Below are positions 13,301-24,157 of a stretch of 64,000 bases of DNA, piece by piece. Origin of the DNA: Smittia aterrima (taxonomy: Eukaryota; Arthropoda; Insecta; Diptera; Chironomidae). The translations under genes were made by a program, and so were the position numbers. The DNA is taken from contig CP093830.1 in the NCBI GenBank assembly GCA_033063855.1, forward strand, positions 11,904,854 through 11,968,853. Direction: 5' to 3'. The notes under the pieces are model-generated. The model ran no database searches. It had not been told where the DNA came from and saw only the letters and a program-made list of their open reading frames with translations. Position 1 is the first letter of the stretch; every line of letters begins with the position of its first letter.

Positions 13301-14463
13301 CGATGATGCACTCGACTCTGTCATTGTAAGGGCAACCGAGAAGAACAAGCGAAACTTTTGAACAAACTGCAGTTTTCCCACAAATGCCATTCAAGATGTT
13401 CCAAGAAAAGAGAGAATAAAAAAGAAAGGAGCCAGTGCTCAAGTGGTTTCAGTACAACGACATCTCCTCAGGGACACTTCGATTCGTTTTTCATGAAGCT
13501 CGAGAGGACGATTTCAATTTTTCCATGGAAACTTTTTGTTTATTGTCCTGCAGCCAAACTATTCAAGAGCTTACGACCGAGGATGCTTCTCCCGGAATGT
13601 AATTTCAAAGCAATTGCAATTTGACGAGGAAAAACTTCTCTTCCTTTCGGGTAATCAACTCACCTGAACTTTGTGCCAATGGCCGTCATGCAAATCACGT
13701 CCCACGGTAATTATTTGAGCACCTCCACCCAAGTTATAACGTAATCTTAAAGCTCCTTCAACTAACTTTAACTCAAAGAAATCGTAAGTTCCACCGTCGT
13801 CCGTATACAACACCAATCCATTCGGTTGTTCAGTTTTGAATTCCAGTTCGAGCGTGCCGTTGAGGCCAGTGTACCACTTGCGAAATTGGGCGTACGAGTT
13901 TTGCGTGCCATCCTGAGCGCGAAAAGTCGAATTGCAAATTAAATATTCACTTCTATTTCAGCTCAACTTACCAATATAAAACCACAGCTTAGATTTATTT
14001 TAAACAATAAACCGATCGCTACTAACAACGCTAACGTAAATGCATTTGATTTATTATAACAACTAAAATATTTTCTCATCATCGGCTTTCTCCTATGAAT
14101 TATGTTATCATCGTTTAAACTTTCGTTATTATCACCGCTTTTATTATTTCTCATTATTACACTCTTATTGTTATTATTATCCTGGCGATTGGTGATTAGT
14201 GATGTTTGCCTTAAACTTTTACCGCTCGATGACGGTGTTGCTATTAATCTAGTTGCTGCTTCCGATCGAAAATTATTATTTGGCCTTTGACACTTTGTCT
14301 TTGTCATGTTCTCTTCATCGTAATGAGAATTAATTTTCTTCCGCTTATTGTTCCAAGCGATTCGGTTTTTTGAGCACTTGATGGTGCTGCTGTTGTCGTC
14401 GTCATTAGCTTTGTGATAAGACTGATAATTGGAATATAATTGTGCATTATCATATTCCGCCAT
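4204..14463 (-). CDS. Nrx-1: Neurexin-1 (alpha-type), 5' part of gene, ten coding exons, runs off left edge
   Basis: Presynaptic single-pass adhesion receptor that binds neuroligins and organises synapses. Coding exons in transcript order: 14463-13972, 13913-13664, 9982-9704, 9402-9349, 7602-7467, 6998-6849, 6436-6249, 6116-5697, 5625-4870, 4315-4204. All junctions are GT-AG and phases agree, except for one extra base inside the second exon (near 13861). Domain order is N-terminal extension, hydrophobic segment, LNS1, EGF1, LNS2, LNS3, EGF2, start of LNS4, which is the alpha-neurexin order. The end of LNS4, LNS5, EGF3, LNS6, membrane segment and tail are not found and should lie left of base 1, beyond an intron of more than 4.2 kb. 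Introns range from 58 bp (13971-13914) to 3.7 kb (13663-9983). The neighbour to the right is a divergent PH-domain gene. Family identity is very secure; the exact first methionine and the frame break are the uncertain points. Confidence 0.95.
4870..5625 (-). CDS. Nrx-1: Nrx-1 coding exon 9: rest of LNS3, EGF2, start of LNS4
   Basis: The longest exon, 756 bases (252 codons), phase 0 at both ends. It opens SDLFAVELLNGHIYIHMDLG (LNS3), closes LNS3 at GYVGCLRDLVLSGK, carries EGF2 (CTPNPCQNGGACSEGWN...LCDC...TGPTCGRE), and starts LNS4 with ATLAFNGSQHLTIW and LVLRFKTSRPTGLLLLTS. The exon ends DREK at donor GTGAAA. Confidence 0.96.
5697..6116 (-). CDS. Nrx-1: Nrx-1 coding exon 8: end of LNS2 and start of LNS3
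   Basis: A 420-base exon, phase 0 at both ends. It starts LVVVVDEVYTDHSHIAGKF and contains VYVGGSVNPRALLG and FVGCLRKVEF, which close LNS2 (the Cys is the conserved disulfide position). LNS3 begins near VTFTTRDSHLVLPPW and ISFKFRTNEPNGLIILSTG. Donor is GTGAGC. Confidence 0.95.
6249..6436 (-). CDS. Nrx-1: Nrx-1 coding exon 7: middle of LNS2
   Basis: A 188-base exon reading DYLNLAIRDGGVSLTMGL, then HQWHRVTVHRRIQEISSITS and ending FCR. The acceptor is GTTTAG. The donor is GTTGGT, weaker than the GTAAG/GTGAG donors of the other exons. It is supported because FCR joins LVVVVDEVYTD in the next exon without a gap. Confidence 0.92.
6538..6551. repeat. Short (CT)n tract in an Nrx-1 intron
   Basis: Seven CT units inside the intron between coding exons 6 and 7. 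Simple repeat. Confidence 0.6.
6849..6998 (-). CDS. Nrx-1: Nrx-1 coding exon 6: start of LNS2
   Basis: A 150-base exon, phase 1 to phase 1. It contains ATFRGTEFLSYDL and ISLYFRTRQPNGLLFFTG, the first strands of an LNS domain. Donor is GTGAG. Confidence 0.95.
7467..7602 (-). CDS. Nrx-1: Nrx-1 coding exon 5: EGF1
   Basis: A 136-base exon from acceptor AACAG to donor GTAAAC. It encodes one EGF repeat with the six cysteines in CERHDPCQHGGICIS, GPLCECRN and GTYCER. It ends in phase 1, matching the next exon. Confidence 0.95.
8912..8929. repeat. 18-bp perfect palindrome in an Nrx-1 intron
   Basis: TCAAGAAAGCTTTCTTGA reads the same on both strands. A shorter relative, GAAAGCTTTC, lies about 100 bp away at 8813-8822. 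Both lie in the 1.7 kb intron between exons 4 and 5. Confidence 0.7.
9349..9402 (-). CDS. Nrx-1: Nrx-1 coding exon 4: 54-base linker micro-exon before EGF1
   Basis: An 18-codon exon, phase 0 on both sides, reading CGDSPCDHSDLPKEKVTR between a GTCAG acceptor and a GTAAGT donor. It lies between LNS1 and EGF1, the position of splice segment 1 in vertebrate neurexins. Because its length is a multiple of three it could be skipped without changing frame; that is an inference. Confidence 0.85.
9704..9982 (-). CDS. Nrx-1: Nrx-1 coding exon 3: second half of LNS1
   Basis: A 279-base exon, phase 0 at both ends, with acceptor TATTAG and donor GTAAGC. It starts VLRNDEHSTLTVDG and contains GKEFQFGKF, FVGGMPNWY and FRGSVRNLVY, the closing strands of a laminin-G/LNS fold. 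It ends in a basic linker (LPRRQEMRQPRDVK) towards EGF1. Confidence 0.95.
12193..12207. repeat. Short (CT)n tract in an Nrx-1 intron
   Basis: Simple CT repeat in the 3.7 kb intron splitting the LNS1-coding exons. No exon was recognised elsewhere in that intron (9983-13663). Confidence 0.6.
13664..13913 (-). CDS. Nrx-1: Nrx-1 coding exon 2: first half of LNS1, contains a one-base frame break
   Basis: Acceptor CTCAG and donor GTGAG flank 250 bases. Read from the acceptor in phase with exon 1 it gives DGTQNSYAQFRKWYTGL, matching the neurexin LNS1 start (an RF-KW motif as in human alpha-neurexin). After that the frame must shift by one base to continue as NGTLELEFKTEQPNGLVLY and end HDGHWHKVQ, in phase with exon 3. 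The surplus base lies in a TTT run on the plus strand at 13860-13862. Without a correction, translation stops within the next 10 or so codons. Every other exon is intact, so a sequencing or assembly error is the simplest explanation; a real frameshift allele is possible. Confidence 0.9.
13972..14463 (-). CDS. Nrx-1: Nrx-1 coding exon 1: Asn/Ser-rich N-terminal extension plus signal segment
   Basis: Encodes 164 residues. The first ATG (14463) sits in CAAAATGG, close to the fly initiation consensus. About 127 polar residues rich in Asn, Ser, Lys and Arg follow. Then comes MMRK, a positively charged stretch and a hydrophobic run (about residues 141-157, AFTLALLVAIGLLF) ending in a Cys-Gly typical of a signal-peptide end. 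Two internal ATGs (14082 and 14079) would give a conventional signal peptide, but their context is weaker. The exon ends in frame at a GTAAGT donor after GFIL. Whether the long or short start is used cannot be settled from sequence alone. Confidence 0.8.
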
Positions 14464-17400
14464 TTTGAATTTTCCTTTTTCCTTTCATACCATCCACTCG
14501 ATGGTTTGCGAGTAAATTTTCTCTCTCCCGCTTTTTTTTATTTTATTTCTTCTCCTCCGTTACTACCACACAACGTATGAGAGCACTCTAAGAGAAAATC
14601 GTTTGTTTCATGTTGTAAACTATTTCCTCTTTCGTTATCTCGAGCAACTCAACAACTTTTCTTAATTTACTTTCACGAGCGGGCTTAGCTTTCGTGCGGC
14701 GAACTTTGTTTTCCCACCGAAAAAAAATGTGTAAGCAAATATTTTCTCTTCTTATCCGAACATTTCACAAAACCGTCTATTCTCTGTTTTATTTAGTCTA
14801 TCGGCTTCTTCTTTTGATGTCAAACTTTAATTACATTTTATTGATTTTCCTTTCCTTTTTTTCTTTGATTCTTCAACAGAAACTATCGATGGACGATTGT
14901 TACGTTAAGAGATTTTTCACGTTCTCCATTTCAACATCACCTCTATAGCGAGCGATTGTATCGTGTAAGACTGGACAAAAAAATGAGAGAAAGAGAAAAC
15001 AGACAGAGGAAAAATCAATGAAAGCAGAAAAAGAGAAAAAGGAAATTTGTATCCTTCAAGGTTTTCACAATTCTCAAAGTAAAGTGCTCGCTTTTCTAAA
15101 TTCTTCGCTGTGAAAAAATGATTTGTGAAGTTAAAAGACGAAAGGAGAGGAGTCGATGAGCATGAAGAATTGTTTCGCGCAAAAAAAAAATTGCTCAGCG
15201 CACGATACAAAGCGAAATGATTTCTTTTGAAGAGAGATTTTATTTTATCCTTTTTTTACTCGTCGAAAGAAAACTTCTTCATTTTATTTATTTATTGTTT
15301 CTTATTATGTTCGCTTTTCACGTTTTCACTTCCTTTCTTGTTTTCTTCTCCAGAGAATCTTTTCTTCTCTTCACTTTTTTCACTCCACCATCATTTTTCT
15401 TAATCAAGAAAAGCTCACGTAATTTTTTATTTCAGATTTTCTGACTAAACAAATCGTTCATTTCGAGCACTCCGTCGCGAAAATTGAAGAATTACTTCGA
15501 AAACAATTATTTAATTGTGTTTTACTTTGATTTGTGAAGATTTTACAAGAATTTGAGTGAAAATAAAATAAAAATTATTCCAACCTTTCAAGCGCTTACA
15601 TTCAAGGAGCTTTACTCTTCAAACGCTCAACACTGACTCACAAAATCAGTCAAACTCAAATGTTTTCTTGTCGACTCGGTTGCACTGAGTCTCGTTGTTT
15701 CCGTCGTGTGTGATGCAGGACGTAATGCTTTGGGATGAAAGTTTTTTGTTTTACACATTTTTTTTCGTCGCTTCTCTCATTGAAGCTTCGGTTGACTGTT
15801 GTTCTCGTTGTAAATTTGTGAAACATTGAGAAACATGCGCCGTTTGAGTGGAAGCAATGGTTGCCAAAGGAAAAAGCTTATAGGGTGACTCGTAAAAGAT
15901 GTGAATTGATCGAGATTTCTTTTAAAAAAAATTGAAGTCTTAAAAAGCTTTTTTAATATTTTTTCATGAAAACTTTGTCATCCTGTAACTCACAGAACCT
16001 TACGATTCCCAACCGACTGTTTCAACGTCTCCTCATCCATGAGAACTTGAAAGTTTCAATGCTTCATTTTCACACGAAAACTTTTTGCGCACGTCGTGTA
16101 TCGATCGATTTTCCTCATTTTCTCTCTCGCAGTGAGAGCAACGAAACTTTCTGAGAGCACAAAATGTTGCTCATGTGTTGGCCTATGACGAAATGTATCA
16201 TCATCAGCGAGAGAAATGAAATATAAATCCCGCATAAATATGAATCTACAAACAATTACAACATACAACTATAGAAAGAGACAGAGAGATTGTGGGACAG
16301 GAAGAGGATGAGATGGAGATTATACAATTTATTAAGGGATGAAAATGTTTGTAGGCAGGATCGTGGTGGTGACTTTTCAGAGATTTTTCTTTTAGATTGG
16401 AATTTACATCACGTTCCCCATCAGATAGAAGGGATTTCCACAGATGTCGTTGTAAAAGAAACCATCGTCATACGAACTAATAAAACATTTGAAGCAAGAT
16501 TCTCGACGATAAGTCTACGATCAAGATTGTTATTGAAAGAAACCTCAAGTGAAAGTATGAATGGGAAAATGATTTCGTGTGAAAGTGAGGGAAGGATTTT
16601 CCTCACGAATCGTAGAATATCTCGTGCTGTTAATGCTTTAATAATTTCTTTTCCATTGTCGCTCATTTTCTTGACGAGCCTTTCGCTGTTCGTCTTTTCC
16701 CCTTCTCGGGTAAAGCAACTCGATACATATCGTCAACCTGTAGGCGTTTTGTGATTCCGGATAATTTTTCTGCATGATAATCTCAGGGCTCTCATTTTCT
16801 CACCGTTAATAATTAACGTTGGACGACTACCCAACGTCGAGGTATTCTCTGATTACCATTCCCTTTCTTTTTATTTTATTCTGCTTTACACTGACACGTT
16901 ATGAATGACATTGAATGTAATTGAACTAAACCTCTTATGACCGAAGCGGTTCATGGCGACTTTTTCGCACGTTAAACTTTAATCACGCGAGCACGCAAGT
17001 TGATTGCCACGCATCACGTGGGAACTCTCATGAAGATAATCAAACAAGTCACTTCTTTCACTCTTAGAGGACGAAGGTCAAAGGGATAATTTGGTTAATG
17101 TTTGTTTTCGTGTTCTTAGATTGATTTTCGATTTTTAATGAATCAGATTCATTAAATGTAACGATCAGTTGGGTAATGGCAAAACATCAATGGCAGCACT
17201 AAATTATGTCAAGCGAAAGCTTTAAGTTCAGATTTGCCACGCAACAATTACGTCGATCGAAAGTTAAAGCTCCAAGCGAGTTCACATAAAAGTGCTTCGT
17301 CAAAGCTTATAAACATTTAATCTTCAAATCGCATGTCTAAACCGTATCATTCGAGTTCCACGTCTCATCGCAAAAATCGGATCTTTTTTATGGGAAACGC

Positions 17401-19664
17401 TTTTCAAGTTGTCTATGCAGTGCTTTCAAATACCAGGCTGCTACACGAGAAAGCACACAAATAAAAGTTTAGGGAACGTTCATCGATGATTTCGGATTAT
17501 GCGTTGTGAGTGAATCAAAATATTTCTTAAGAATATTCAGGTCAGACGTAACATTGGAAAGCAACAAATTCTCTCTCTCTCGCTCAATTTTTGTTTCAAG
17601 CTTTGATCGCTCTGGCAATGTAAAAGCTTGATACCAGGCGCTTGGTTTTAGGCTAACGTCTAACAGGCTCGAAACAAAACTTAGGCTCGAAACAAAATTC
17701 ATAATTAAGAAGTTTCTTACGAAGCATTTTTCCGGTTCGCGGAACTTTTCGTATTCCATTAAATTATAAAAAGAAAGGAAGCCCACGTTTTTACAAAGTC
17801 TTTACGACCATTTTACATCAACGGGTGGGAAGCTTTTTGTTTCATTCAGCAAGCACAGCAGCAACTTTCAGTGAGAAGGGAAGACGGCAATCATAAAATA
17901 TTAACAAACTTGGCTCTAGTTTATTCGATAAAAGCAGCTCCGTCGCTTGATTCCTTGCACAGACTTCCCTCACCTCTCATGCTTGAAAGAAGAAACCTTT
18001 ACCACCGACAATTTGAGCTTTTTTGCGACGTTACATCAAACATATTACAGAATAAATATTAGAATCCACCAGGCGTGCACAGTTTTTTACAAGTCATGAT
18101 AGGATTTTTCTCCATCCACTGCTCACGCGCAGAACTTAACTGGAAAGGGAAGATTTCCATTCTAGGACTTTCCAGTTTTGAGGAGAAGAGGAAAGGACAT
18201 TCTTCCCTTCCCTGTTTACAATCCTTTTATTATGTCCCTCAGCTGGCAACGAAAAGCTGAATGAATCGAAGGATATTTTGAGGGGAAAAGGCGGATTCTT
18301 TCATAAAAGTTTCGAGGCGAGATCATTCGTCGTGTCGCCATTTAATCGTTTCTCTCTCTCTTGTAGAGCTTATAAGCTTTGGATTCTGTGTGGAAAGCTC
18401 TCAATTGCTCTACTTTTCAATGAACATGCTCGCAGACTTTCTTCTTCTCGTCCCGAATAGACTGAAATTGGGGCGCTTTAACAGGGAACATTTTTTTTGT
18501 TGTGAGAGTAAAACTGCCGGCGAGAGCAAGCAAAAGATTATTTTATCCAGCCAGCATCGCATTCCATGTTTTGCCTCGTTCGTTGCCAGTTCGATTGTTG
18601 TGAGTTTGTCTTTCGAAAGGGATTGGTTGACAGAGTGAGAAATAATAATTGTTCATTATCATCATCAGCTTTGAAAGGTTTTTTTTTCGGTGAGACTTGA
18701 TTAAGGTGAAGAGCATTATGCTCGTTTAATGAATTATTTACTTAAACACTTCAATTTGTCGTAATCTGAGCCGAGATTATTCCCAAAAGACAAATAAAAG
18801 TCGCTTCGCTTGTCAGCAACTGCGGAGAAGTCTTCGACATGCCGACGAAACAATTAAAATTCTGTGAACTCAGCTCAAGGATGTGTAAAGTGAATGTGCT
18901 TATCTTGAAGCCAAACAAACGACGAGAAACTTTTTTTTATTCGACTCTTAAGCGAACTTGAAACTTTGCCAAAGAATAAAGCGGAAATTGAGACAACAGA
19001 AAGACGACAAATGAAGACAACTCGAGGCACTGCAAGAAAAGAGTTTCATTTCATCCCGCCAGTCAACATTAATTATTCAAATTAATTTTGATAAAGTTCA
19101 AAGCTTAAGAAGAGAAGACAACAAAAACAAAACTGTTTCTTCATGAGTTGGCGCGTTAAGTTCTCTTTTTGTCTTTAAGAATCTTTATAAATCTCCTCGA
19201 GGAGCGTTTCGTAGACCTTTCTCCATCGCGGACATGACTAGGCCCCTTCTCAAATCCTAACTCAAGCGAACTTCATTTTTCATTTCTTTATGTCATAAGT
19301 TGTCATTTACATATTGAAGAGTGTCTCTTGTGAGCTTTTGTCGTAAGTTTCTTTAGTCTTCACGCTGTCGAACGATCTATAATGCAAACTTGAAGTCACA
19401 GCTTTTGTCAGCAAGGGAACGGAAGCTTTTTATGTCACTCTATAGATGAGCGATATCAAGAGGATCATGAAAATGTTTGTTTGCTTATTGGCGCTTCAAT
19501 GACAACATTCAATTTTTTTTGCAGTAAACATCGCCAGTTTAATTGGAATCAAGTAATTGACTATCTGCAGAGTTTTATTTTTTTGATGAATTGAATCAAA
19601 CAAAAGTGAACTCGAGTGAATTAAAGTGAAAGAAATTGAAGAAAAAAAAACTTTTTGAATCAAC
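14464..19664. other. Divergent intergenic region between Nrx-1 and the PH-domain gene
   Basis: About 5.2 kb that should hold the promoters and 5' UTR exons of both flanking genes. Visible content is CT-rich and T-rich strands, GAGAG clusters, an ACGTTGG/CCAACGT hairpin (16816-16837) and one 154-codon open frame at 16290-16754 that resembles no known protein. No TATA box or start site can be assigned with confidence. Confidence 0.5.
16816..16837. repeat. Small hairpin, 7-bp stem
   Basis: ACGTTGG and CCAACGT are separated by 8 bases. It lies in the intergenic region upstream of Nrx-1 and may be chance. Confidence 0.4.
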
Positions 19665-22600
19665 ATGTTCTCGCTCTGTCCGAATTTTACTCCGCGCGCT
19701 TGTCAAACGGAGGATCAGTCCCAGTTCAATCATTTTTACAACGGTGAGTGTTTGTTTAATGAAATTATCGACTTTTTTCATTTTCCCTGAGTGCCCTTGA
19801 AATTCTCGGGGAAATTAATTGAATGTCGATGCTTGAAAGTTTTCGACTGATTTGGCAGAATGACATTCCCACGAAGTAAGTTGAACAGAAAATCCGCAAC
19901 GTCGAGGATTCTTATTCAAGTTGAAATAATCCATGGACCGAGAAATTTATTTAGCGTGCGAAAATCGCGAAAAAGGAAAAGCTTCTGAATTATTAATTAC
20001 TCGATTTTTCTCGCTCTGGCCACCTGTGTGCTCTCGCCTCATAAAAATCTCTTTAGGAAAAGTGAAATTGAAACCATGACGATAAGGGGACGTTAAGAGG
20101 GGAGGGGGGAGAAGCTTTGAAGCTTTATTTTTTTTTCTCATAAACGTGAATCGTTCATTTGCCTTCATGATTGTGCAATCTCTCTGCTGCTTGTAAACGG
20201 AGGAAAACAATTTGAAAGCTCTGTGGAGTGCTTTAAATCAAATTTACATGTCATTGCATTTCAGGTTTCAACCCCGACATAAACTCCATCCGCAAATTGT
20301 TTTTCTCGCTTCGCAAGTTCGCAAGAAATGTTGTCGTCTCAAGGAAAAATCTGACGAATCGAAGTTTCCTTTTGAAAGGTTTTGCACTTAATTAAAAAAG
20401 GAACGTCAACTTAGCAATCCCTTTACTCTTAAAACAACTCTCACAAAAAGTTACTGTTTCATTTGCTTTTTCCACGAGACTTGAGAGTCGTGCTTTAATT
20501 AACAAGAGCGTTCTCGTCTTGAAAATCTCAAAGGGAATCCTTCAGAGAATTTTTATCATGCTTCGAAGGAATTCCTTAGTTCCTTCTTCTTCATCTCAAG
20601 GACTAACTCTATACGAGTGATAGAGCATGAACTTCATCGACAAAATTGTTAGGTCAACTATTTCTCGTCTCTGTTCACTTGAATCCATTTCACAGAAAGT
20701 TTGTTATCAATTTCAACAAAGACTTTTCATGTCTAAATTAGAACCGACTCGGCAAATTCCTCGTTAATGTAAAACTCTGATTCAAGATACAACAATGTGT
20801 CGACGAGCATTGTACTTTTTCTAACAAAAGCTCTGAACAATTGCTCTCGCTCTGTGAAACAATTTTTCTGAATGCAACTTTTTTCTTCTTTTATTTTTTC
20901 AGGAAATGGAGGGAAACAGATCAAGGGCGGATATTTGCTGAGATATAAAAGTAAGATGATTGACAACGAATGAGAGCAGAAACATGTTACTAAGCTTAAT
21001 ACTTCTCGTCGATTGATGTGATGGAGTCTCTTGAACAAAACTTCGTTAATTGGATTTATAAAACTTTGATTACAAGCTAGATAATCCAATGAGGATCCTT
21101 TCATCGATAATCATAGAGTTTGAGTGCTCAGACGAAAGTTCTTTGGCCTTGATTTGAAAGCAGTTTTCTTAATTTATTTTCATTCATTGACTAATAGAAA
21201 ATTATTAAGAGGATTAGAGTCGTCGTCTATTAAAACAATCCCCTAAAGCGTTTGCTCTCTCATTGACTCGAGAAGCTTACTTGATGATGTTCAGTGAACC
21301 ACTTGAACACGATTTCGGCGCGAGAGGAATCCTCTTAATCAAACAAAAATCTTTTTTCGATTTCAAACAATCACGTGCGACACAATGCGCAAGGTAACTT
21401 CAGAGATATTTTAGAAATCCCTTGCCGAGTGTAACTTGAAATGACAATAATTTTCCTCAATCAACCACAAACTCTCGAATGAAATTTGAATGACAAATCA
21501 AATAAGACTAATTGCATGACAAGTCGTCAGTTCTTTTGAAGAGAGCTCTGCCAACAAATCAATAATTCCTCAGCTGCACACATGACATTCATTTTTTCCA
21601 ATAATTACTTTTCATTTCAGAACAAATATTGTGGACAAACTCATGGAGCGAAGAGTGGGTTGTTCTCTACGATGATTCGACTATGGCTTGGTTCACGGTA
21701 AGGACCTTTTATTTGATTATTCATTGAGACGAGACAGAGATAAAAGCGACAGTCGCAATTCTAAGCTCAAATAAATTGAAACTTTAAAGTTTTGACATTC
21801 ATCAAGTGAAAAGGAAAATTTGGATTAGCTTCACAACAGACAAAAAAAGAGAACGCAAATTCATTTCTCGAATTTCCACTTCGTCAACGACGTCTGCGAC
21901 AAAGCTATTTACAAAAGGAATAAGCACATTGAAGCTCGTTTCAGCTTATTACAATTGAAGCGCTTGACAAGAGAGAGCGAACGGGAGGATTCAAAGCCTT
22001 CTATTGAAAGTGCTTCATTCGGATGCTAAGTACGAAGGGATCCCGAGTGAAAATTGATCAGTTTCATGCAGAATTTTGAAATGATTATATTGCCCAACCT
22101 TTACGTCTACCCATACAATTGATTTTAATCTTCAGACAATCGATATCGACCGTAATCATATCAACTTTTCCCTAGCAGATTGGATATAACGCGAGAATGA
22201 GCTCGATATCGAACACAAAGCTTTTGTTATAATTCTTGGTGAGGTAGCGGTCGAGTCTTTTGTCCAGATTCATCTTGACTCACAAAAGCATAGATTTATA
22301 ACCTTTGATTATATAATCAGGGCAAGGGCCAAAGAGCCTTGAACTTTTTTTTTCTCTCTTTGCCGATGGCAAAAACGCTTTCGCTGAAGTCTCTAAACAA
22401 ACTTGGGCAATGTTTGTTTCTCCTTCTTACTTCGTCAAATTGAGCTTTCGAATTAATTTGTATTTTAGAGCCGCAAATTAATCATCTTCTCACTCTTCAA
22501 ATAGGAGCCTGGCAAATCCTCGCCTAGTGGTAAAATTCTAGTCAAAGAAGCTCCGGAAATGTTGGCCATATCTCAATGGACTGGGCAAATACCGCGACGT

Positions 22601-23742
22601 CCTCATTTACCAGAAGGCTGCTCTGTCACACAATTAATTGCGTTAGGATCTCGGAGGAAGCGTTCAAAGGTTTACTGGATGCTAGCGCAGTCGGAACGTG
22701 AAGTTAGGTAAAGGTTTCATCATTTTTTTCGCATACAGATCCTTTAATCCCGAAGAGATTTAAGATTCGCAAAAAAGGAGAATATTAAATAAGCGTTAGC
22801 GATCCTCTTTGGGAAATTATCTCGAAAGGGTTCCATCGCAATGCGTTATATGAATCGTGTTGGATAACAAACGAGAGGAGAAGAGTATCGTGTTGCGTGA
22901 GTGATGAGAATTTCTTGTCTACGAGCATGCAGACCTTGACTTTAATCTTAAATATCTTCGGTCTACACCCTTGAGATCCTTTTTCGAAGCTTTCTAATTA
23001 AACTTTCTTTCCAAAGCGAATGGATAGCGGCGATAACGAAAACTGTAAGTTTATTGATGAATGAACAAACGGAAAAGAGATTTATCGATTTCTCTCTTTC
23101 AGTTGCCCCCGCCGCCACAAATCGAATTAGTTCTCGAGAAGCCCAACTTGGGAGTTTTGAGAAGACCGATCGTGAGGATCAGACGTGAGTTATCAAAAAT
23201 CTTTATCTGTGAAAACTTTTTAATTTACTGTTAATCCTCTGCTTTACAATTTGTTTTCCTCTTTTTCCCTTCCATCTCGAAAACATGTTGTTATCTAATA
23301 TTCTTCTCGCAAAACACTCGCAGCATCTTCCAATTCAGAAGTTCTTACTCGCAAACAAGAAGAAAAATATTCACCGGGTGCTTTGAAAATTAAATCGCAG
23401 ACCCCGGTAGCGATAATCAAGAAGAACATCGGAACAGACTCATCGAACAACGGCAGCTTAGCATGCACTATTCCTTGGGGTTATGGATACGGATGGGTGA
23501 CACTCCCAAATGGCATTTGGAATGGAGCTCTTACATGGTCTCAATCTGACGACGCCATCCTTCTGCACGCGCTTCCTTCGACTGATTGTACAAACATTGT
23601 TGAAGGTTGTGAAGTTTACAATCATATCGGCCATGGAGCTCACGTTGAACCGCACGCGTACTCAGTCGAGTCAGCAACAATTGAAGACATTGCAGCTGAG
23701 GATTATGATTATGCTGTCGATTGCGGAGATTTCATTTTCTAA
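19665..23742 (+). CDS. PH-domain protein, complete, seven coding exons, 311 residues
   Basis: Exons: 19665-19743, 20903-20950, 21621-21697, 22505-22707, 23017-23044, 23103-23184, 23324-23742. All junctions are GT-AG and phases join without correction. The ATG is in a good context (TCAACATG). A pleckstrin homology fold spans about residues 34-145: GGYLLRYKK (first strand), SEEWVVLYDDSTMAWF (strands 3-4), KVYWMLAQ, and SEWIAAI with the conserved C-terminal helix tryptophan. A proline hinge (LPPPP) follows, then a basic region, a Trp/Gly-rich patch with little charge (CTIPWGYGYGWVTLPNGIW, about 220-238), and an acidic C-terminus ending in CGDFIF. PH domains bind phosphoinositides or protein partners at membranes, so a membrane-proximal adaptor role is inferred; no catalytic domain is visible. 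I do not recognise a named orthologue. Introns of 1.2, 0.7 and 0.8 kb hold nothing recognisable. Confidence 0.88.
22306..22319. repeat. 14-bp perfect palindrome in a PH-gene intron
   Basis: TGATTATATAATCA in the intron between the third and fourth exons. AT-rich and possibly chance. Confidence 0.5.
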
Positions 23743-24151
23743 GCTGTTGAAGCTCTCGAACAAGACACGTGGCAAACAACAGAATTCCATGAAAACAATC
23801 AACTTTTGAAAGATGCAAAAAAAGGAGAATAACTTGAAAGAACTTTTATACACAAACGAGGACAAAGCTGAAAACATTTCATGTTCATTTAAAAGTGACA
23901 CGACAAAGTTCACAATGAAACTTTAGCTTCAAGCGAGACATCATCAACATAATCTACTTTTGAGCTTAGCCAAGATCACGAGAGACATTTTGAATGTCGT
24001 AAAATTGTTTTGTGTTCAACTTTTCAAGGGCCAACGGATAAAGGAGACAACACCAAACTCAATCATTAGCATTTTATTTAGAAAGGAGAACGAGGAAGGA
24101 TGAAGAAATGGGAAGTTCACTAACTGAGAAGGTGATGGAGAAGGGAAGACG

Positions 24152-24157
24152 AATAAA
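24152..24157 (+). terminator. Candidate poly(A) signal of the PH-domain gene
   Basis: First AATAAA after the stop codon, about 410 bases downstream. Further hexamers at 25210-25215 and 25319-25324 would give a 3' UTR of 1.5 kb or more. Which is used cannot be told from the sequence. Confidence 0.4.

Noticed and set aside
20733..21104. 123-codon minus-strand ORF
   Set aside because: Overlaps the second exon of the PH-domain gene on the other strand and resembles no protein.
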